The notes below the pieces were generated by a model. It made no database searches. It worked only from the letters and a program-made list of their open reading frames with translations, and had not been told where the DNA came from. Of a stretch of 64,000 bases of DNA, positions 1 through 7,978 are shown in pieces (the first letter of the stretch is position 1; the number at the start of each line of letters is the position of its first letter). Origin of the DNA: Phytomonospora sp040655735 (GTDB lineage: Bacteria > Actinomycetota > Actinomycetes > Mycobacteriales > Micromonosporaceae); the NCBI RefSeq assembly GCF_040655735.1, contig NZ_JBFAKK010000001.1:372001-436000 (forward strand), in the 5' to 3' direction. A program made the position numbers and the translations under genes.

Positions 1-705
1 CGGCAGCCGGTCGAGGTAGAGGTCGACGAGCTCACCTAGCAGGCCGGCGTCACCGGGGGACAGGTCGGCGGCCCGCAGGCCCGGCCCGAGTTCGACACCC
101 GTGATGTCGCGGGCGTTGCTCGTGCGGATGTCATCGGGGGCGTGCGGCGAGACGATCGCCTGCTTGCGCAGGGCATCGGTCAGTCCGGCGAGCAGTCGCC
201 GCGCCAGCTCCTCCTCAAGGGCGAGCGGCCGTACGACAGGCGTGCCCCGGTAGAAGGTGATCGCCGGGTTCGCGCCGAGGAACACGGGCGTGGGGCTGAC
301 CTCGTCGGCGACCACGCTCATCGTCACCGACACGTGGTGCCCCTCGAAGCGCCACGACCAGGCGTCGTCGTCGGGCGAGCCGAACAACGCCACCCAGTAG
401 TCGGCGGAGTGGCGGTCGCGCCGGTGTCCCTCGGCCCGGTCGAGGACCTCTTCGAGCCCCATGACACTGGTGACCTGGGCGAAGGCGTGCTCGCTCATCG
501 CCGTGGCCAGCAGCCGGTGGGCGTTCTTGCGCCCGGCGAGGCTCAACCCCGCCAGGCATGTCCCCGGCCGCGGCCGGGGACGGTAGTCCCAGCGCAGGCG
601 GTCGGGGTCGCCGAACGCGTGGACCGCCTCGGCGGCCTGCTCGTCGCTCAGCGACGCCAGCAGTCGCCGTCCCGCCGCGCGCATCTCCTCAGCCGTCACG
701 CACAC
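1..705 (-). CDS. DUF3500 family protein (C-terminus outside window)
   Basis: The frame stays open to the left edge, so only about 235 N-terminal residues are visible. The blocks WSWRFEGHH, VFLGANPAI and TFYRGTPV, with an alternating aromatic/charged character, are typical of the DUF3500 family, whose biochemical role is not established. There is no signal peptide. GTG codons at 705 and 699 and an ATG at 684 are possible starts; none has a strong Shine-Dalgarno, so the start is uncertain by up to seven residues. It is divergent from the LigD-like gene, with under 80 bp between them, so the two may share a promoter region. Family assignment is from remembered motifs. Confidence 0.7.
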   Translation of the reverse strand, partial: MCVTAEEMRAAGRRLLASLSDEQAAEAVHAFGDPDRLRWDYRPRPRPGTCLAGLSLAGRKNAHRLLATAMSEHAFAQVTSVMGLEEVLDRAEGHRRDRHSADYWVALFGSPDDDAWSWRFEGHHVSVTMSVVADEVSPTPVFLGANPAITFYRGTPVVRPLALEEELARRLLAGLTDALRKQAIVSPHAPDDIRTSNARDITGVELGPGLRAADLSPGDAGLLGELVDLYLDRLP

Positions 706-742
706 CACGCTAGCGCCACCGGGACCCGGTAGGCCCGAAACG

Positions 743-2377
743 GTGCGGCCGACCGGGGCCGTGCGGTATGCCGGAGACGTGGCCGACAAGCGCAAGAAGA
801 AGGACGGGCTGGCGCGGTACCGCGCGAAACGCGACTTCGCCGTCACCGCCGAGCCCGCCGGCGGGTCCGGGGACGACTCGCCCGGCGGCCGCTTCGTCGT
901 GCAGCGCCACCGTGCCACGCGCCTTCACTACGACCTGCGGCTGGAGATGGGCGGAGTGCTGGCGAGCTGGGCCGTCCCGAAAGGACCGACCCTCGACCCG
1001 AAGGCCCGCCAGCTCGCCGTCCACGTCGAGGACCATCCGGTCGAGTACTACGACTTCGAGGGCGTCATCCCCGGCGGCGAGTACGGCGGCGGGGACGTCA
1101 TCGTGTGGGACCGGGGCACTTGGGAACCGGCGAAGACCGGCGACCCGGTCCGCGCCGTGGAGCGCGGCGAACTCCACTTCGACCTGCGTGGCGAGAAGCT
1201 CGCCGGCCGCTTCGTGCTCGTCCGCCGCGCCCACGACGGCGACGACGACTGGCTGCTCATCCACAAGGACGACGAGTACGCACGGCGCGGCTGGAACCCC
1301 GAGGACCACCCGGTCTCGGTGAAGTCGGGCCGCACCAACGAGGAGGTCGCCGCCGCGCCCGAGGCCCTGTGGCGCGGTGACCTGCCCGCCGCCGAGGCGT
1401 CCGTGGCGGTGGCCGCGCACGGGCACTGGAGCGCGGCGAGCCCCGAGGAGCTGGCCGCGCTGGCCGAACTCGGCGACGGCGGCACGTGGACCGTCGGCGG
1501 CCACCGGTTGCGGCTGTCGAAGCTCGGCAAGGTCTTGTTCCCCCGAGCGAAAGGCCGCAAGGAGGTCACCAAACGCGACCTGATCGCCTACCACTCGACG
1601 ATCGCGCCCTACATGCTTCCCTACCTGGCGGGCCGTCCCGTCAACGTCCACCGCTTCCCCGACGGCGTCGAGCGGCCCGGCTTCTGGCAGAAGGCCGTGC
1701 CCGCCCACGCGCCCGAATGGCTGACGACCTGGCGCGACACCGAGGCGGAGGCCGACCGCACCGGCCGCTACGCCGTCGTCGACAAGGTGGCCTCGCTGGC
1801 CTGGATGGCCAACCACGGCGCCGTGGAACTCCACCCCTGGATCTCCGGCCTGCGCGACGTGCACGAGCCCGACTGGGCGCTCATCGACATCGATCCCGGC
1901 GAGAAGACGCGTTTCGCGGACATCCTGCTGCTCGCGCGCCTGTACGGGGAAGCGCTCCGCCATCTCGGCGTCGAGGGGATGCCCAAGGTCACCGGGCAGC
2001 GCGGTGTGCAGATCTGGGTGCCGGTCCGCGCCGGCTACACCTTCGAGGAGACGCGGGAGTGGGTGCACAAGGTCTCGCGCGCGGTCGGCCGCACGGTCCC
2101 CGAGCTGGTGAGCTGGGAGTGGTACAAGGACCGGCGGGACGGGCTCGCCCGCCTCGACTACACGCAGAACGTGCGCAACAAGACCCTCGTCGCGCCGTTC
2201 AGCGCCCGGCCCGCACCCGGCGCGCCGGTCTCGGTGCCGATCACCTGGAAGGAACTCGACGACCCCGACCTGCGCCCCGACCGCTGGACCGTGCACACCG
2301 TCCTCGACCGGGTCCGCGAGGCCGGCGACCCCCTGCACGAGCTGATCGGCCGCCCACAGGAGCTTCCGCCGCTCTAG
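743..2377 (+). CDS. LigD-like protein: 3'-phosphoesterase plus polymerase domains, no ligase
   Basis: Probable DNA end-processing enzyme of bacterial non-homologous end joining. Residues about 45-190 form a LigD phosphoesterase domain: QRH (H56), LHYD with D64 and R66, and VEDHP (H98) match its metal and phosphate ligands. Residues about 255-540 form the LigD primase/polymerase domain, with the catalytic pair in ALIDIDPG (D382, D384). The ATP-dependent ligase domain with its KxDG lysine is absent, and the 544-residue length fits two domains only. No Ku gene is in the window. The GTG at 743 is one start; GTG 779 (VADKRKKK) is also plausible and would remove 12 residues that look non-conserved. 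It may act with a separate ligase encoded elsewhere. Confidence 0.85.
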   Translation: MRPTGAVRYAGDVADKRKKKDGLARYRAKRDFAVTAEPAGGSGDDSPGGRFVVQRHRATRLHYDLRLEMGGVLASWAVPKGPTLDPKARQLAVHVEDHPVEYYDFEGVIPGGEYGGGDVIVWDRGTWEPAKTGDPVRAVERGELHFDLRGEKLAGRFVLVRRAHDGDDDWLLIHKDDEYARRGWNPEDHPVSVKSGRTNEEVAAAPEALWRGDLPAAEASVAVAAHGHWSAASPEELAALAELGDGGTWTVGGHRLRLSKLGKVLFPRAKGRKEVTKRDLIAYHSTIAPYMLPYLAGRPVNVHRFPDGVERPGFWQKAVPAHAPEWLTTWRDTEAEADRTGRYAVVDKVASLAWMANHGAVELHPWISGLRDVHEPDWALIDIDPGEKTRFADILLLARLYGEALRHLGVEGMPKVTGQRGVQIWVPVRAGYTFEETREWVHKVSRAVGRTVPELVSWEWYKDRRDGLARLDYTQNVRNKTLVAPFSARPAPGAPVSVPITWKELDDPDLRPDRWTVHTVLDRVREAGDPLHELIGRPQELPPL

Positions 2378-2400
2378 CGAGTGTCTGCGATCATCTGCCC

Positions 2401-2928
2401 GTGCCTCTCACTCGACTGATCACGCCCGACGACGCCGGGGTCATCACGGAACTGTGCCGCGCCAACCGGGAGTTCCTCGCACCCTGGGAACCCCTGCGCG
2501 ACGAGGATTTCTTCACCTTCGAGCACCAGCTCGGCCTCATCGCCGGGAGCCTCAAGGCCCACGAGGAAGGGAGGAACCTTCCGCACGTGATCCTCGGTGA
2601 CGACGAGCGCGTCGTCGGCCGGGTGACCTTGAACGGGATCGTCCGCGGCGCCTTCCAGTCGTGCAGCCTCGGCTACTGGGTCGCCGAGGACCAGAACGGG
2701 CGAGGCGTGGCGACCGCGGCCGTCGGCGAGATCCTGCGAATCGCCTTCACCGAGCTGAACCTGCACCGGGTCCAGGCCGAGACTCTCCCGCACAACACCG
2801 GTTCACGGCGGGTCCTGGAACGCAACGGGTTCACCGCCTTCGCGACCGCGCCGGACTTCCTGCTCATCGCCGGGCGCTGGCAGGACCACCTGCTCCACCA
2901 GATCGTCAACCCCGACTGGAAGCCCTGA
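2401..2928 (+). CDS. GNAT family N-acetyltransferase, RimJ/RimL type
   Basis: A 175-residue acetyl-CoA-dependent N-acetyltransferase. Residues 1-60 hold the pattern LITPDDAGVITELCRANREF with the downstream EPLRDEDF typical of RimJ/RimL proteins that acetylate ribosomal or other N-termini. The acetyl-CoA loop is seen as QNGRGVATAAVGEIL, followed by the C-terminal strand NTGSRRVLERNGF. The GTG at 2401 is chosen because it directly precedes the conserved first strand (PLTRLITPDD). The gene begins 23 bp after the LigD-like gene on the same strand, so co-transcription is likely. The substrate cannot be deduced. Confidence 0.85.
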   Translation: MPLTRLITPDDAGVITELCRANREFLAPWEPLRDEDFFTFEHQLGLIAGSLKAHEEGRNLPHVILGDDERVVGRVTLNGIVRGAFQSCSLGYWVAEDQNGRGVATAAVGEILRIAFTELNLHRVQAETLPHNTGSRRVLERNGFTAFATAPDFLLIAGRWQDHLLHQIVNPDWKP

Positions 2929-2941
2929 GCGGCCCCACCGG

Positions 2942-3316
2942 TCAGGGCAGTGCCCGGCGGCGCAGCAGGCAGAACTCGTTGTCCTCGGGATCGGCGAGCA
3001 CGTACCAGTCGACGTCCTCGCCCTGACCGACGTCGGCGTGCCGGGCGCCCAGCGCCAGCAGGCGGTCGAGTTCGGCGTCCTGCTCGCGGTCGGTCGGCCG
3101 CAGGTCGATGTGCAGGCGCAGCTTCTCCCGCTTGGGGCCGGCGGCGGGACCGAAGGTCATCGTCGGCGCCTGCCCGTCGGCCGGCTCCGGCGGACCGATG
3201 CCGATGAAGTCCTCGGCCTCCGAGGTGACGACGTAGCCCAGCACCTCGCACCAGAACCGGGCGAGGCGCGGCGGGTCGAGGCAGTCGAGGGCGAGCTCGG
3301 TGATCCGTGCGGCCAT
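2942..3316 (-). CDS. VOC superfamily (glyoxalase-like domain) protein
   Basis: A 124-residue single-domain protein. LALDCLDPPRLARFWCEVLGY is the classical first beta-alpha-beta unit of actinobacterial glyoxalase-like VOC proteins. The end, WYVLADPEDNEFCLL, is the usual metal-site strand with its glutamate-type ligand. RLHIDLRPTD in the middle supplies a candidate histidine ligand. Such stand-alone proteins act as dioxygenase-, isomerase- or resistance-type metalloenzymes, and no substrate can be named. It converges on the GNAT gene, leaving only 13 bp between the stops. Confidence 0.85.
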   Translation of the reverse strand: MAARITELALDCLDPPRLARFWCEVLGYVVTSEAEDFIGIGPPEPADGQAPTMTFGPAAGPKREKLRLHIDLRPTDREQDAELDRLLALGARHADVGQGEDVDWYVLADPEDNEFCLLRRRALP

Positions 3317-3402
3317 CCGCCCACCTTAACGGCGCCGCCGAGGGACGAGCGGCGTACCGGGTCCGGTCCACGCGGCGTGCATCAGGCAAGATCGCGGTCG
3401 TG

Positions 3403-3585
3403 ATGACACAGGAGCGAACCCGCGGTGCCGGAGAGCACGACCCCGATGCCGGGCACACCGGCGGCTGCACCGCCCAGCACGGTGCCGTCGCCGACCACCT
3501 CGCGTGCTGTATCGAGGACCGGGACCACGACGGCCCTCACGTGGCCGTCGACGAGGACTGCGTGATCGTCGCCGTCTGGGATTGA
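3403..3585 (+). CDS. Small hypothetical protein with Cys/His pairs
   Basis: A 60-residue acidic protein starting at ATG 3403 (MTQERTRG). It contains the motif DHDGPH and several cysteines (GGC, LACC). Short actinobacterial proteins with an HxGPH motif near Cys residues are common and may bind a metal, but no function is known to me. The codon positions keep the high third-base GC of neighbours, and the strong hairpin at 3669-3708 lies shortly downstream. Upstream it is divergent from the VOC gene. Moderate support only, since it is small. Confidence 0.5.
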   Translation: MTQERTRGAGEHDPDAGHTGGCTAQHGAVADHLACCIEDRDHDGPHVAVDEDCVIVAVWD

Positions 3586-3668
3586 GCCGTCCGGCTACCG
3601 TGACGCGATGCTCCACTCCGTCGTCTTCTGCGCCGCTCGCCGCAGCGCTCACGGCTGCGGCACGGTGA

Positions 3669-3708
3669 GGGCACGCCTCGCTCGCGGTGACGCGGGCGAG
3701 GCGTGCCC
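3669..3708. terminator. Bidirectional hairpin terminator
   Basis: Arms 3669-3685 and 3692-3708 pair at 16 of 17 positions (GGGCACGCCTCGCTCGC against its near-perfect complement) around a 6-nt loop. It lies between the convergent small ORF and the imine-reductase-like gene. There is no U-tract, as is usual for actinomycete terminators. Confidence 0.7.
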
Positions 3709-3715
3709 GGGCCTG

Positions 3716-4588
3716 TCAGGGCTTGCGGATGACCTCGCTGAGGCTCGTCCACGAGTCGCGGCCGTGGCCGCGCTCGATCGCGGACCGGTAGTGCGCCTGG
3801 ATCGCGCGCGGCAGAGTCAGGTCGATGCCAGCCTCCTCGCTGGCGGTGACGACGTGGTCGGCGGTCGCGCCCATCATCGTCACGTTCGCGCCTTGGTCGC
3901 CGTGGTCGCCGCTGTCGATCCCCTGGGCGCTGGGCTCCAGGAAGAAGCCCGCCAGGTTCAGCGTCTCGGTCGCGTAGGGCACCAGTTCGGCGGCCTTCAC
4001 GCCGGCCGACTCCAGCATCGCCGCGGACTGCGCGAAGGACGACAGCATGGTCAGGAACAGGTTGAGCTGCGCCTGGTACCAAAGCTGCGCGAGGCCGAGG
4101 TCGGTGCCCCGGTAGTCGGGCCGGCCGATCACCGCGAGGGTGTCGCGGTGCTCGTCCATGACCTCGGTCGCGCCGCTGTAGAACACGTAGGACTGCTCGG
4201 TGCCGACCATCATGTACGGGACCATGATCCCGCCGGTCAGCAGGCGCGCGCCCCGGTCGGCGAGCCAGGCCCCGGCTTCCCGCGTCTTGCCCGGGCTGTC
4301 GGAGCTGATGTTGACGATCGTGCGCCCGGCCAGCGCGTCGCCGACACCGTCGAGGATCGCGTACATCGCCGCGTAGTCGGTCAGGCTCAAGATGACCAGT
4401 CCACTGGCGGTGACCGCCTCGGCCGGCGTCGCCGCGAGCTTCGCGCCCCGCTCCACCAGCGGCTCGGCGCGCGAGGCGGTCCGGTTCCACACCGTCACGG
4501 GGTGCCCGGCGTTCAGGTAGGCGCCGGCCATCGCGCTGCCCATCGGGCCGAGGCCGATCACGGTCACAGGGGTCTTGGCGTTGCTCAT
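3716..4588 (-). CDS. NAD(P)-binding imine-reductase-like oxidoreductase
   Basis: A 290-residue cytoplasmic enzyme of the 3-hydroxyisobutyrate dehydrogenase/imine reductase group. The N-terminal Rossmann motif VIGLGPMGSAMA is followed by the NADP-type loop VWNRTASR. ILSLTDYAAMYAIL and GGIMVPYMMVGTEQSYVFYSG are close to actinobacterial imine reductases. The helical C-terminal dimerisation domain occupies about residues 165-290. It may reduce cyclic imines or related C=O/C=N substrates with NADPH; the natural substrate is unknown. GAGGAG lies a few bases before the ATG at 4588. It is divergent from the SARP gene, and direct repeats in the shared region suggest SARP control. Confidence 0.8.
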   Translation of the reverse strand: MSNAKTPVTVIGLGPMGSAMAGAYLNAGHPVTVWNRTASRAEPLVERGAKLAATPAEAVTASGLVILSLTDYAAMYAILDGVGDALAGRTIVNISSDSPGKTREAGAWLADRGARLLTGGIMVPYMMVGTEQSYVFYSGATEVMDEHRDTLAVIGRPDYRGTDLGLAQLWYQAQLNLFLTMLSSFAQSAAMLESAGVKAAELVPYATETLNLAGFFLEPSAQGIDSGDHGDQGANVTMMGATADHVVTASEEAGIDLTLPRAIQAHYRSAIERGHGRDSWTSLSEVIRKP

Positions 4589-4639
4589 GTCTCTCCTCGA
4601 TCAGGTGCTTCGTTCGACCCCTAGAAGTTGCGCCGGCCC

Positions 4640-4668
4640 GCTGATGGTCGGCTGACGCGCCGCTGACG
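4640..4668. promoter_or_regulatory. Three heptamer direct repeats at 11-bp spacing (putative SARP site)
   Basis: GCTGATG at 4640, GCTGACG at 4651 and GCTGACG at 4662 recur every 11 bp, one helical turn. A looser copy, GTGACG, is at 4681. SARP regulators are known to bind heptameric direct repeats spaced this way next to target promoters. The array lies in the 133-bp space between a SARP gene and the imine-reductase-like gene, 52-80 bp upstream of the latter. Confidence 0.55.
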
Positions 4669-4708
4669 ACCACCCGGAGCGTGACGCGGGCGACTGCCGC
4701 CCCTGGGT

Positions 4709-4714
4709 TACCGT
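4709..4714 (+). promoter_or_regulatory. -10-like box of a leaderless-type promoter for the SARP gene
   Basis: TACCGT (TAnnnT) ends 7 nt before the ATG at 4722, and no Shine-Dalgarno is visible. Transcription would therefore start at or next to the start codon. No good -35 is seen. Confidence 0.35.
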
Positions 4715-4721
4715 TTCGCCC

Positions 4722-7700
4722 ATGCGCTTCGGAGTTCTCGGTCCGGTCACCGCCTGGACCGGCGACGGCGAACCCGTCGCCATACCCGAACGCAAGGTCC
4801 GCGCCCTGCTCGCCATCCTGCTCACCGACCCGGGCCGCACCGTCTCCACCGACCGGCTCATCGACGAACTGTGGCCCGCCGAGCCTCCGGCGAAGCCCGC
4901 CAACGCCCTCCAGCGCAAGGTCTCCGAACTCCGCAAGGCCCTCGACGCCGCCGAGCCGGGCGCCCGCGAGCTCGTCGCCCACCGGCCGCCCGGCTACCTC
5001 CTGCGCGCCGATCCCGCCGACACCGACGCCGGCCGCTTCACCACCGCCCTCGCCCGTGCCCGCCGCGCCACCACACCGGCCGCCCGCGCCCACCTCACCG
5101 AACAGGCCCTCGACCTGTGGCGCGGCCCCGCATACGCGGACTTCGCCGACGAGAACTTCACCCGCGCCGATACCGTCCGCCTCGCCGACGCGCGCCTCGA
5201 AGCCGCCGAACTGCTCGCCGAGACCCGCCTCGAACTCGGCGACCACGCCCAAGCCGTCGCCGAACTCACCGAACTCGCCGCCCGCCACCCCGCCCGCGGC
5301 CGACTGCGCGCCGCCCACATGCGCGCCCTCTACCATTCCGGCCGCCGCACCGAGGCCGTGGAGGCCTACGCGGCCCACCGCCGGCACCTCGCCGAACTCG
5401 GCCTCGACCCCGACCCAGAACTCGCCGACCTGCACCGCGCGATGCTCCGCCAAGACCTCCCGGAGCCGCCACGCCCCCAAGTGGCCGGAGACCACCTCCC
5501 CCGGCCCGTCGCCGAACTCATCGGCCGCGACACCGCACTCGCCGAAGTCGTCGGCCACCTCGCGACGGCACGGCTGGTCACCCTCACCGGCCCCGGTGGG
5601 GTCGGCAAGACGCGCCTCGCCCTGGAGGCCGCCCACCGCGTCCGCGACGACCACCCCGACGGCGTGTGGACCGTGGAACTCGCCGCCCTCCCCGCAGGCG
5701 ACGGGCCCGAAGCACAGGACGCGGTCGCCGAGGCCGTCATGGCCGTCCTGCGCGTCGGTGAGTACGGCACGACCGGCCCGCTGCCGGCCTCCGTTCCGGT
5801 GACACCGCTCGAACGCCTCAGCCGGGCCGTCCGCGACCGCGACATGCTGCTCCTGCTCGACAACTGCGAGCACCTCGTCGGCCCGGCGGCGCTTCTGTCC
5901 GCGCGTCTCCTGCGCGACGCGCCCGGACTGCGCGTGCTCGCCACCAGCCAGCAGCCCCTCGCCGCGGGCGGTGAGGTGCGATACCCGGTCCCGCCGCTGG
6001 CCCTTCCGGACACCGACACCGGCGTCGCCGAGTCGGGCGCCGTGCGGCTCTTCACCGAACGCGTCGCGGCGACCGTTCCCGGGTTCAGCGTCACCGAGGA
6101 CAACTCCGCCGAGGTCGCCGCCATCTGCCGCCGCCTCGACGGGATTCCCCTCGCCCTCGAACTCGCCGCGCCGCGAGTCCGGGTGCTCGGCACCACCGGG
6201 CTCCTGGAACGGCTCGACGACCGCTTCGGTCTGCTCACCGACGGCTACCGCGACGCCCCCGACCGGCAGAAGACCCTCCGCGCGATGATCGACTGGAGCT
6301 ACTGGCTGCTCACCCCCGACGAGCGGACCGTGCTGCGCCGCCTGTCGGTGCACGCCGACGGCTGCACCCTCGACGCCGCCGAGGAGGTCTGCGCCGACGC
6401 CGACATCGCCGGCGGAGCGATCCTCGGCCTTCTGGCAGGGCTCGTCGACCGCTCGCTGGTCGCCGTCACCCCGAGCGGCCCCGAACCGCGTTTCCGGCTG
6501 CTGGAGTCCGTCGCCGCCTACAGCGCCGAACGCCTCGAAGAGGCGGGCGAGGCCGAGCACCTGCGCGCCAAGCACGCCGAGTATTACGCGCGGCTCGCCG
6601 AGCAGGCCCGCCCGCACCTGCACGGACACGGCCAGCGCCGCTGGCTGGCACGCCTCGACGCCGAGACGGCGAACCTCCGCGCAGCCATCGAACTCGACGG
6701 CGACCCCGACCGCACCATGCGGCTCGTCGACGCGCTCGTCTGGTACTGGTCGCTGCGCGGCCGCTTCAGCGAAGCCGACCGCTCCCTCACCCTCGCCCTG
6801 GCCCGCATGCCCGACTCCGAGTGCCCCGCCGCCTGCCGTGCGACGGCCTGGCGCTGGGGAGTGCGCCGCCTGCGGGGAGTCTCCGGCGAGCAGACCCGGG
6901 CCGCGGCGCCCACCGAGGCCCCGCCCGAGGCCGACATGGACGGGCGCAGCGACTGGTTCCTGTCCTACGCGCTGATGGAGACCGTCGAGTACGAGACCGG
7001 CGCCCGCCTGGTCGAACGAGCCCTCAAAGGCGCCCGCGCCGAAGGCGACGACTGGGGGATCGCCGCCGCCCTGGCCCTGCGCGCCGTCCAGCGTTTCGGG
7101 AGCGGCGACCTCACCGAGGCCCTCGCCGACGCCGCCGAGAGCCTCGCCCTCTTCGAACGCCTCGGCGACGCGTGGGGTCAGCTTCGCGCGATCTACCCCC
7201 TCGCCTCCCACGCCGAGGTCACCGGCGACTACGCCCGCGCCGAGCGGCTCCACACCCGCGGCCTCGCCGCCGCCGAGGAGCTCGCCCTCTGGCGGGAGGC
7301 GTCCGACCGGCTGTGCGGGCTCGGCCGCGTCGCCCTCCTGCGCGGTGACCTGGACGCCTCCCGCCGACTGCACGAGCAGGCCCTGCACCGGGCGGTCGAG
7401 CACCGCCACCACAACGGCGAGGTCTCCGCCGAGATCGGCCTCGGACTGACCGCCCGGCGCGCCGGGCGGCTCGACGAGGCCGAGACGCGTCTGCGCCGCG
7501 TCCTCGACTACGGCCGGGAGTACGACTTCCTGCCGATCACCACGCTCATGCTCGCCGAACTCGGCTTCGTCGCCGAACTGCGCGGAGACGTCGCGTCGGC
7601 TCGCGACCTTCACCGCCGCGGCCTTGCCGAGGCGCGCAGGCTCGAGGACAGCCGGTCGATCGCGCTGGCCCTCGAAGGCTCGGCGGGCGCCGAGGTGCTG

Positions 7701-7913
7701 GCGGGGGAGTACCGCACGACCGCCCGGCTGCTCGGTACCGCCGCGGCGCTGCGGGAACGCGCGGGGACGCCGCTGCCGTCGGGTGAGCGCGGTGACGTCG
7801 TGCGCATCGGTGACTCGGCGAGGCGCGCTTTGGGCGCGCGGGACTTCGACGCCGAGATGGCACGGGGCCGGGAACTGCCCGCCGGCTGGTTCGGCGGCGC
7901 TGCGGACGTTTAG
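4722..7913 (+). CDS. AfsR/SARP-family transcriptional regulator with STAND NTPase and TPR-like repeats
   Basis: A 1,063-residue multidomain regulator. Residues 1-95 form the OmpR-like winged helix (LRKALDAAEPG, HRPPGYLL), and about 98-245 the BTAD domain that helps bind direct repeats. From about 265 an NB-ARC/AAA-type ATPase follows: Walker A GPGGVGKT (290-297), Walker B LLLLDNCEH near 380, and the downstream RLDGIPLALELAA helix block. From about 590 to the end, helical pairs of TPR character probably receive a signal. AfsR-like proteins activate secondary metabolism in response to nucleotide or protein signals. Likely targets are itself and the divergent oxidoreductase. It ends at a strong hairpin facing the GH85 gene. 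Confidence 0.9.
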   Translation: MRFGVLGPVTAWTGDGEPVAIPERKVRALLAILLTDPGRTVSTDRLIDELWPAEPPAKPANALQRKVSELRKALDAAEPGARELVAHRPPGYLLRADPADTDAGRFTTALARARRATTPAARAHLTEQALDLWRGPAYADFADENFTRADTVRLADARLEAAELLAETRLELGDHAQAVAELTELAARHPARGRLRAAHMRALYHSGRRTEAVEAYAAHRRHLAELGLDPDPELADLHRAMLRQDLPEPPRPQVAGDHLPRPVAELIGRDTALAEVVGHLATARLVTLTGPGGVGKTRLALEAAHRVRDDHPDGVWTVELAALPAGDGPEAQDAVAEAVMAVLRVGEYGTTGPLPASVPVTPLERLSRAVRDRDMLLLLDNCEHLVGPAALLSARLLRDAPGLRVLATSQQPLAAGGEVRYPVPPLALPDTDTGVAESGAVRLFTERVAATVPGFSVTEDNSAEVAAICRRLDGIPLALELAAPRVRVLGTTGLLERLDDRFGLLTDGYRDAPDRQKTLRAMIDWSYWLLTPDERTVLRRLSVHADGCTLDAAEEVCADADIAGGAILGLLAGLVDRSLVAVTPSGPEPRFRLLESVAAYSAERLEEAGEAEHLRAKHAEYYARLAEQARPHLHGHGQRRWLARLDAETANLRAAIELDGDPDRTMRLVDALVWYWSLRGRFSEADRSLTLALARMPDSECPAACRATAWRWGVRRLRGVSGEQTRAAAPTEAPPEADMDGRSDWFLSYALMETVEYETGARLVERALKGARAEGDDWGIAAALALRAVQRFGSGDLTEALADAAESLALFERLGDAWGQLRAIYPLASHAEVTGDYARAERLHTRGLAAAEELALWREASDRLCGLGRVALLRGDLDASRRLHEQALHRAVEHRHHNGEVSAEIGLGLTARRAGRLDEAETRLRRVLDYGREYDFLPITTLMLAELGFVAELRGDVASARDLHRRGLAEARRLEDSRSIALALEGSAGAEVLAGEYRTTARLLGTAAALRERAGTPLPSGERGDVVRIGDSARRALGARDFDAEMARGRELPAGWFGGAADV

Positions 7914-7916
7914 GGA

Positions 7917-7955
7917 CCGCCGTGCCCGCCCCGTCGCCACGGGCGGGCACGGCGG
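7917..7955. terminator. Bidirectional perfect-stem terminator
   Basis: A 15-bp perfect stem (7917-7931 with 7941-7955) around a 9-nt loop separates the convergent SARP and GH85 genes. Confidence 0.8.
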
Positions 7956-7978
7956 AGTCTCGCGAACCGCCGGAGGTC

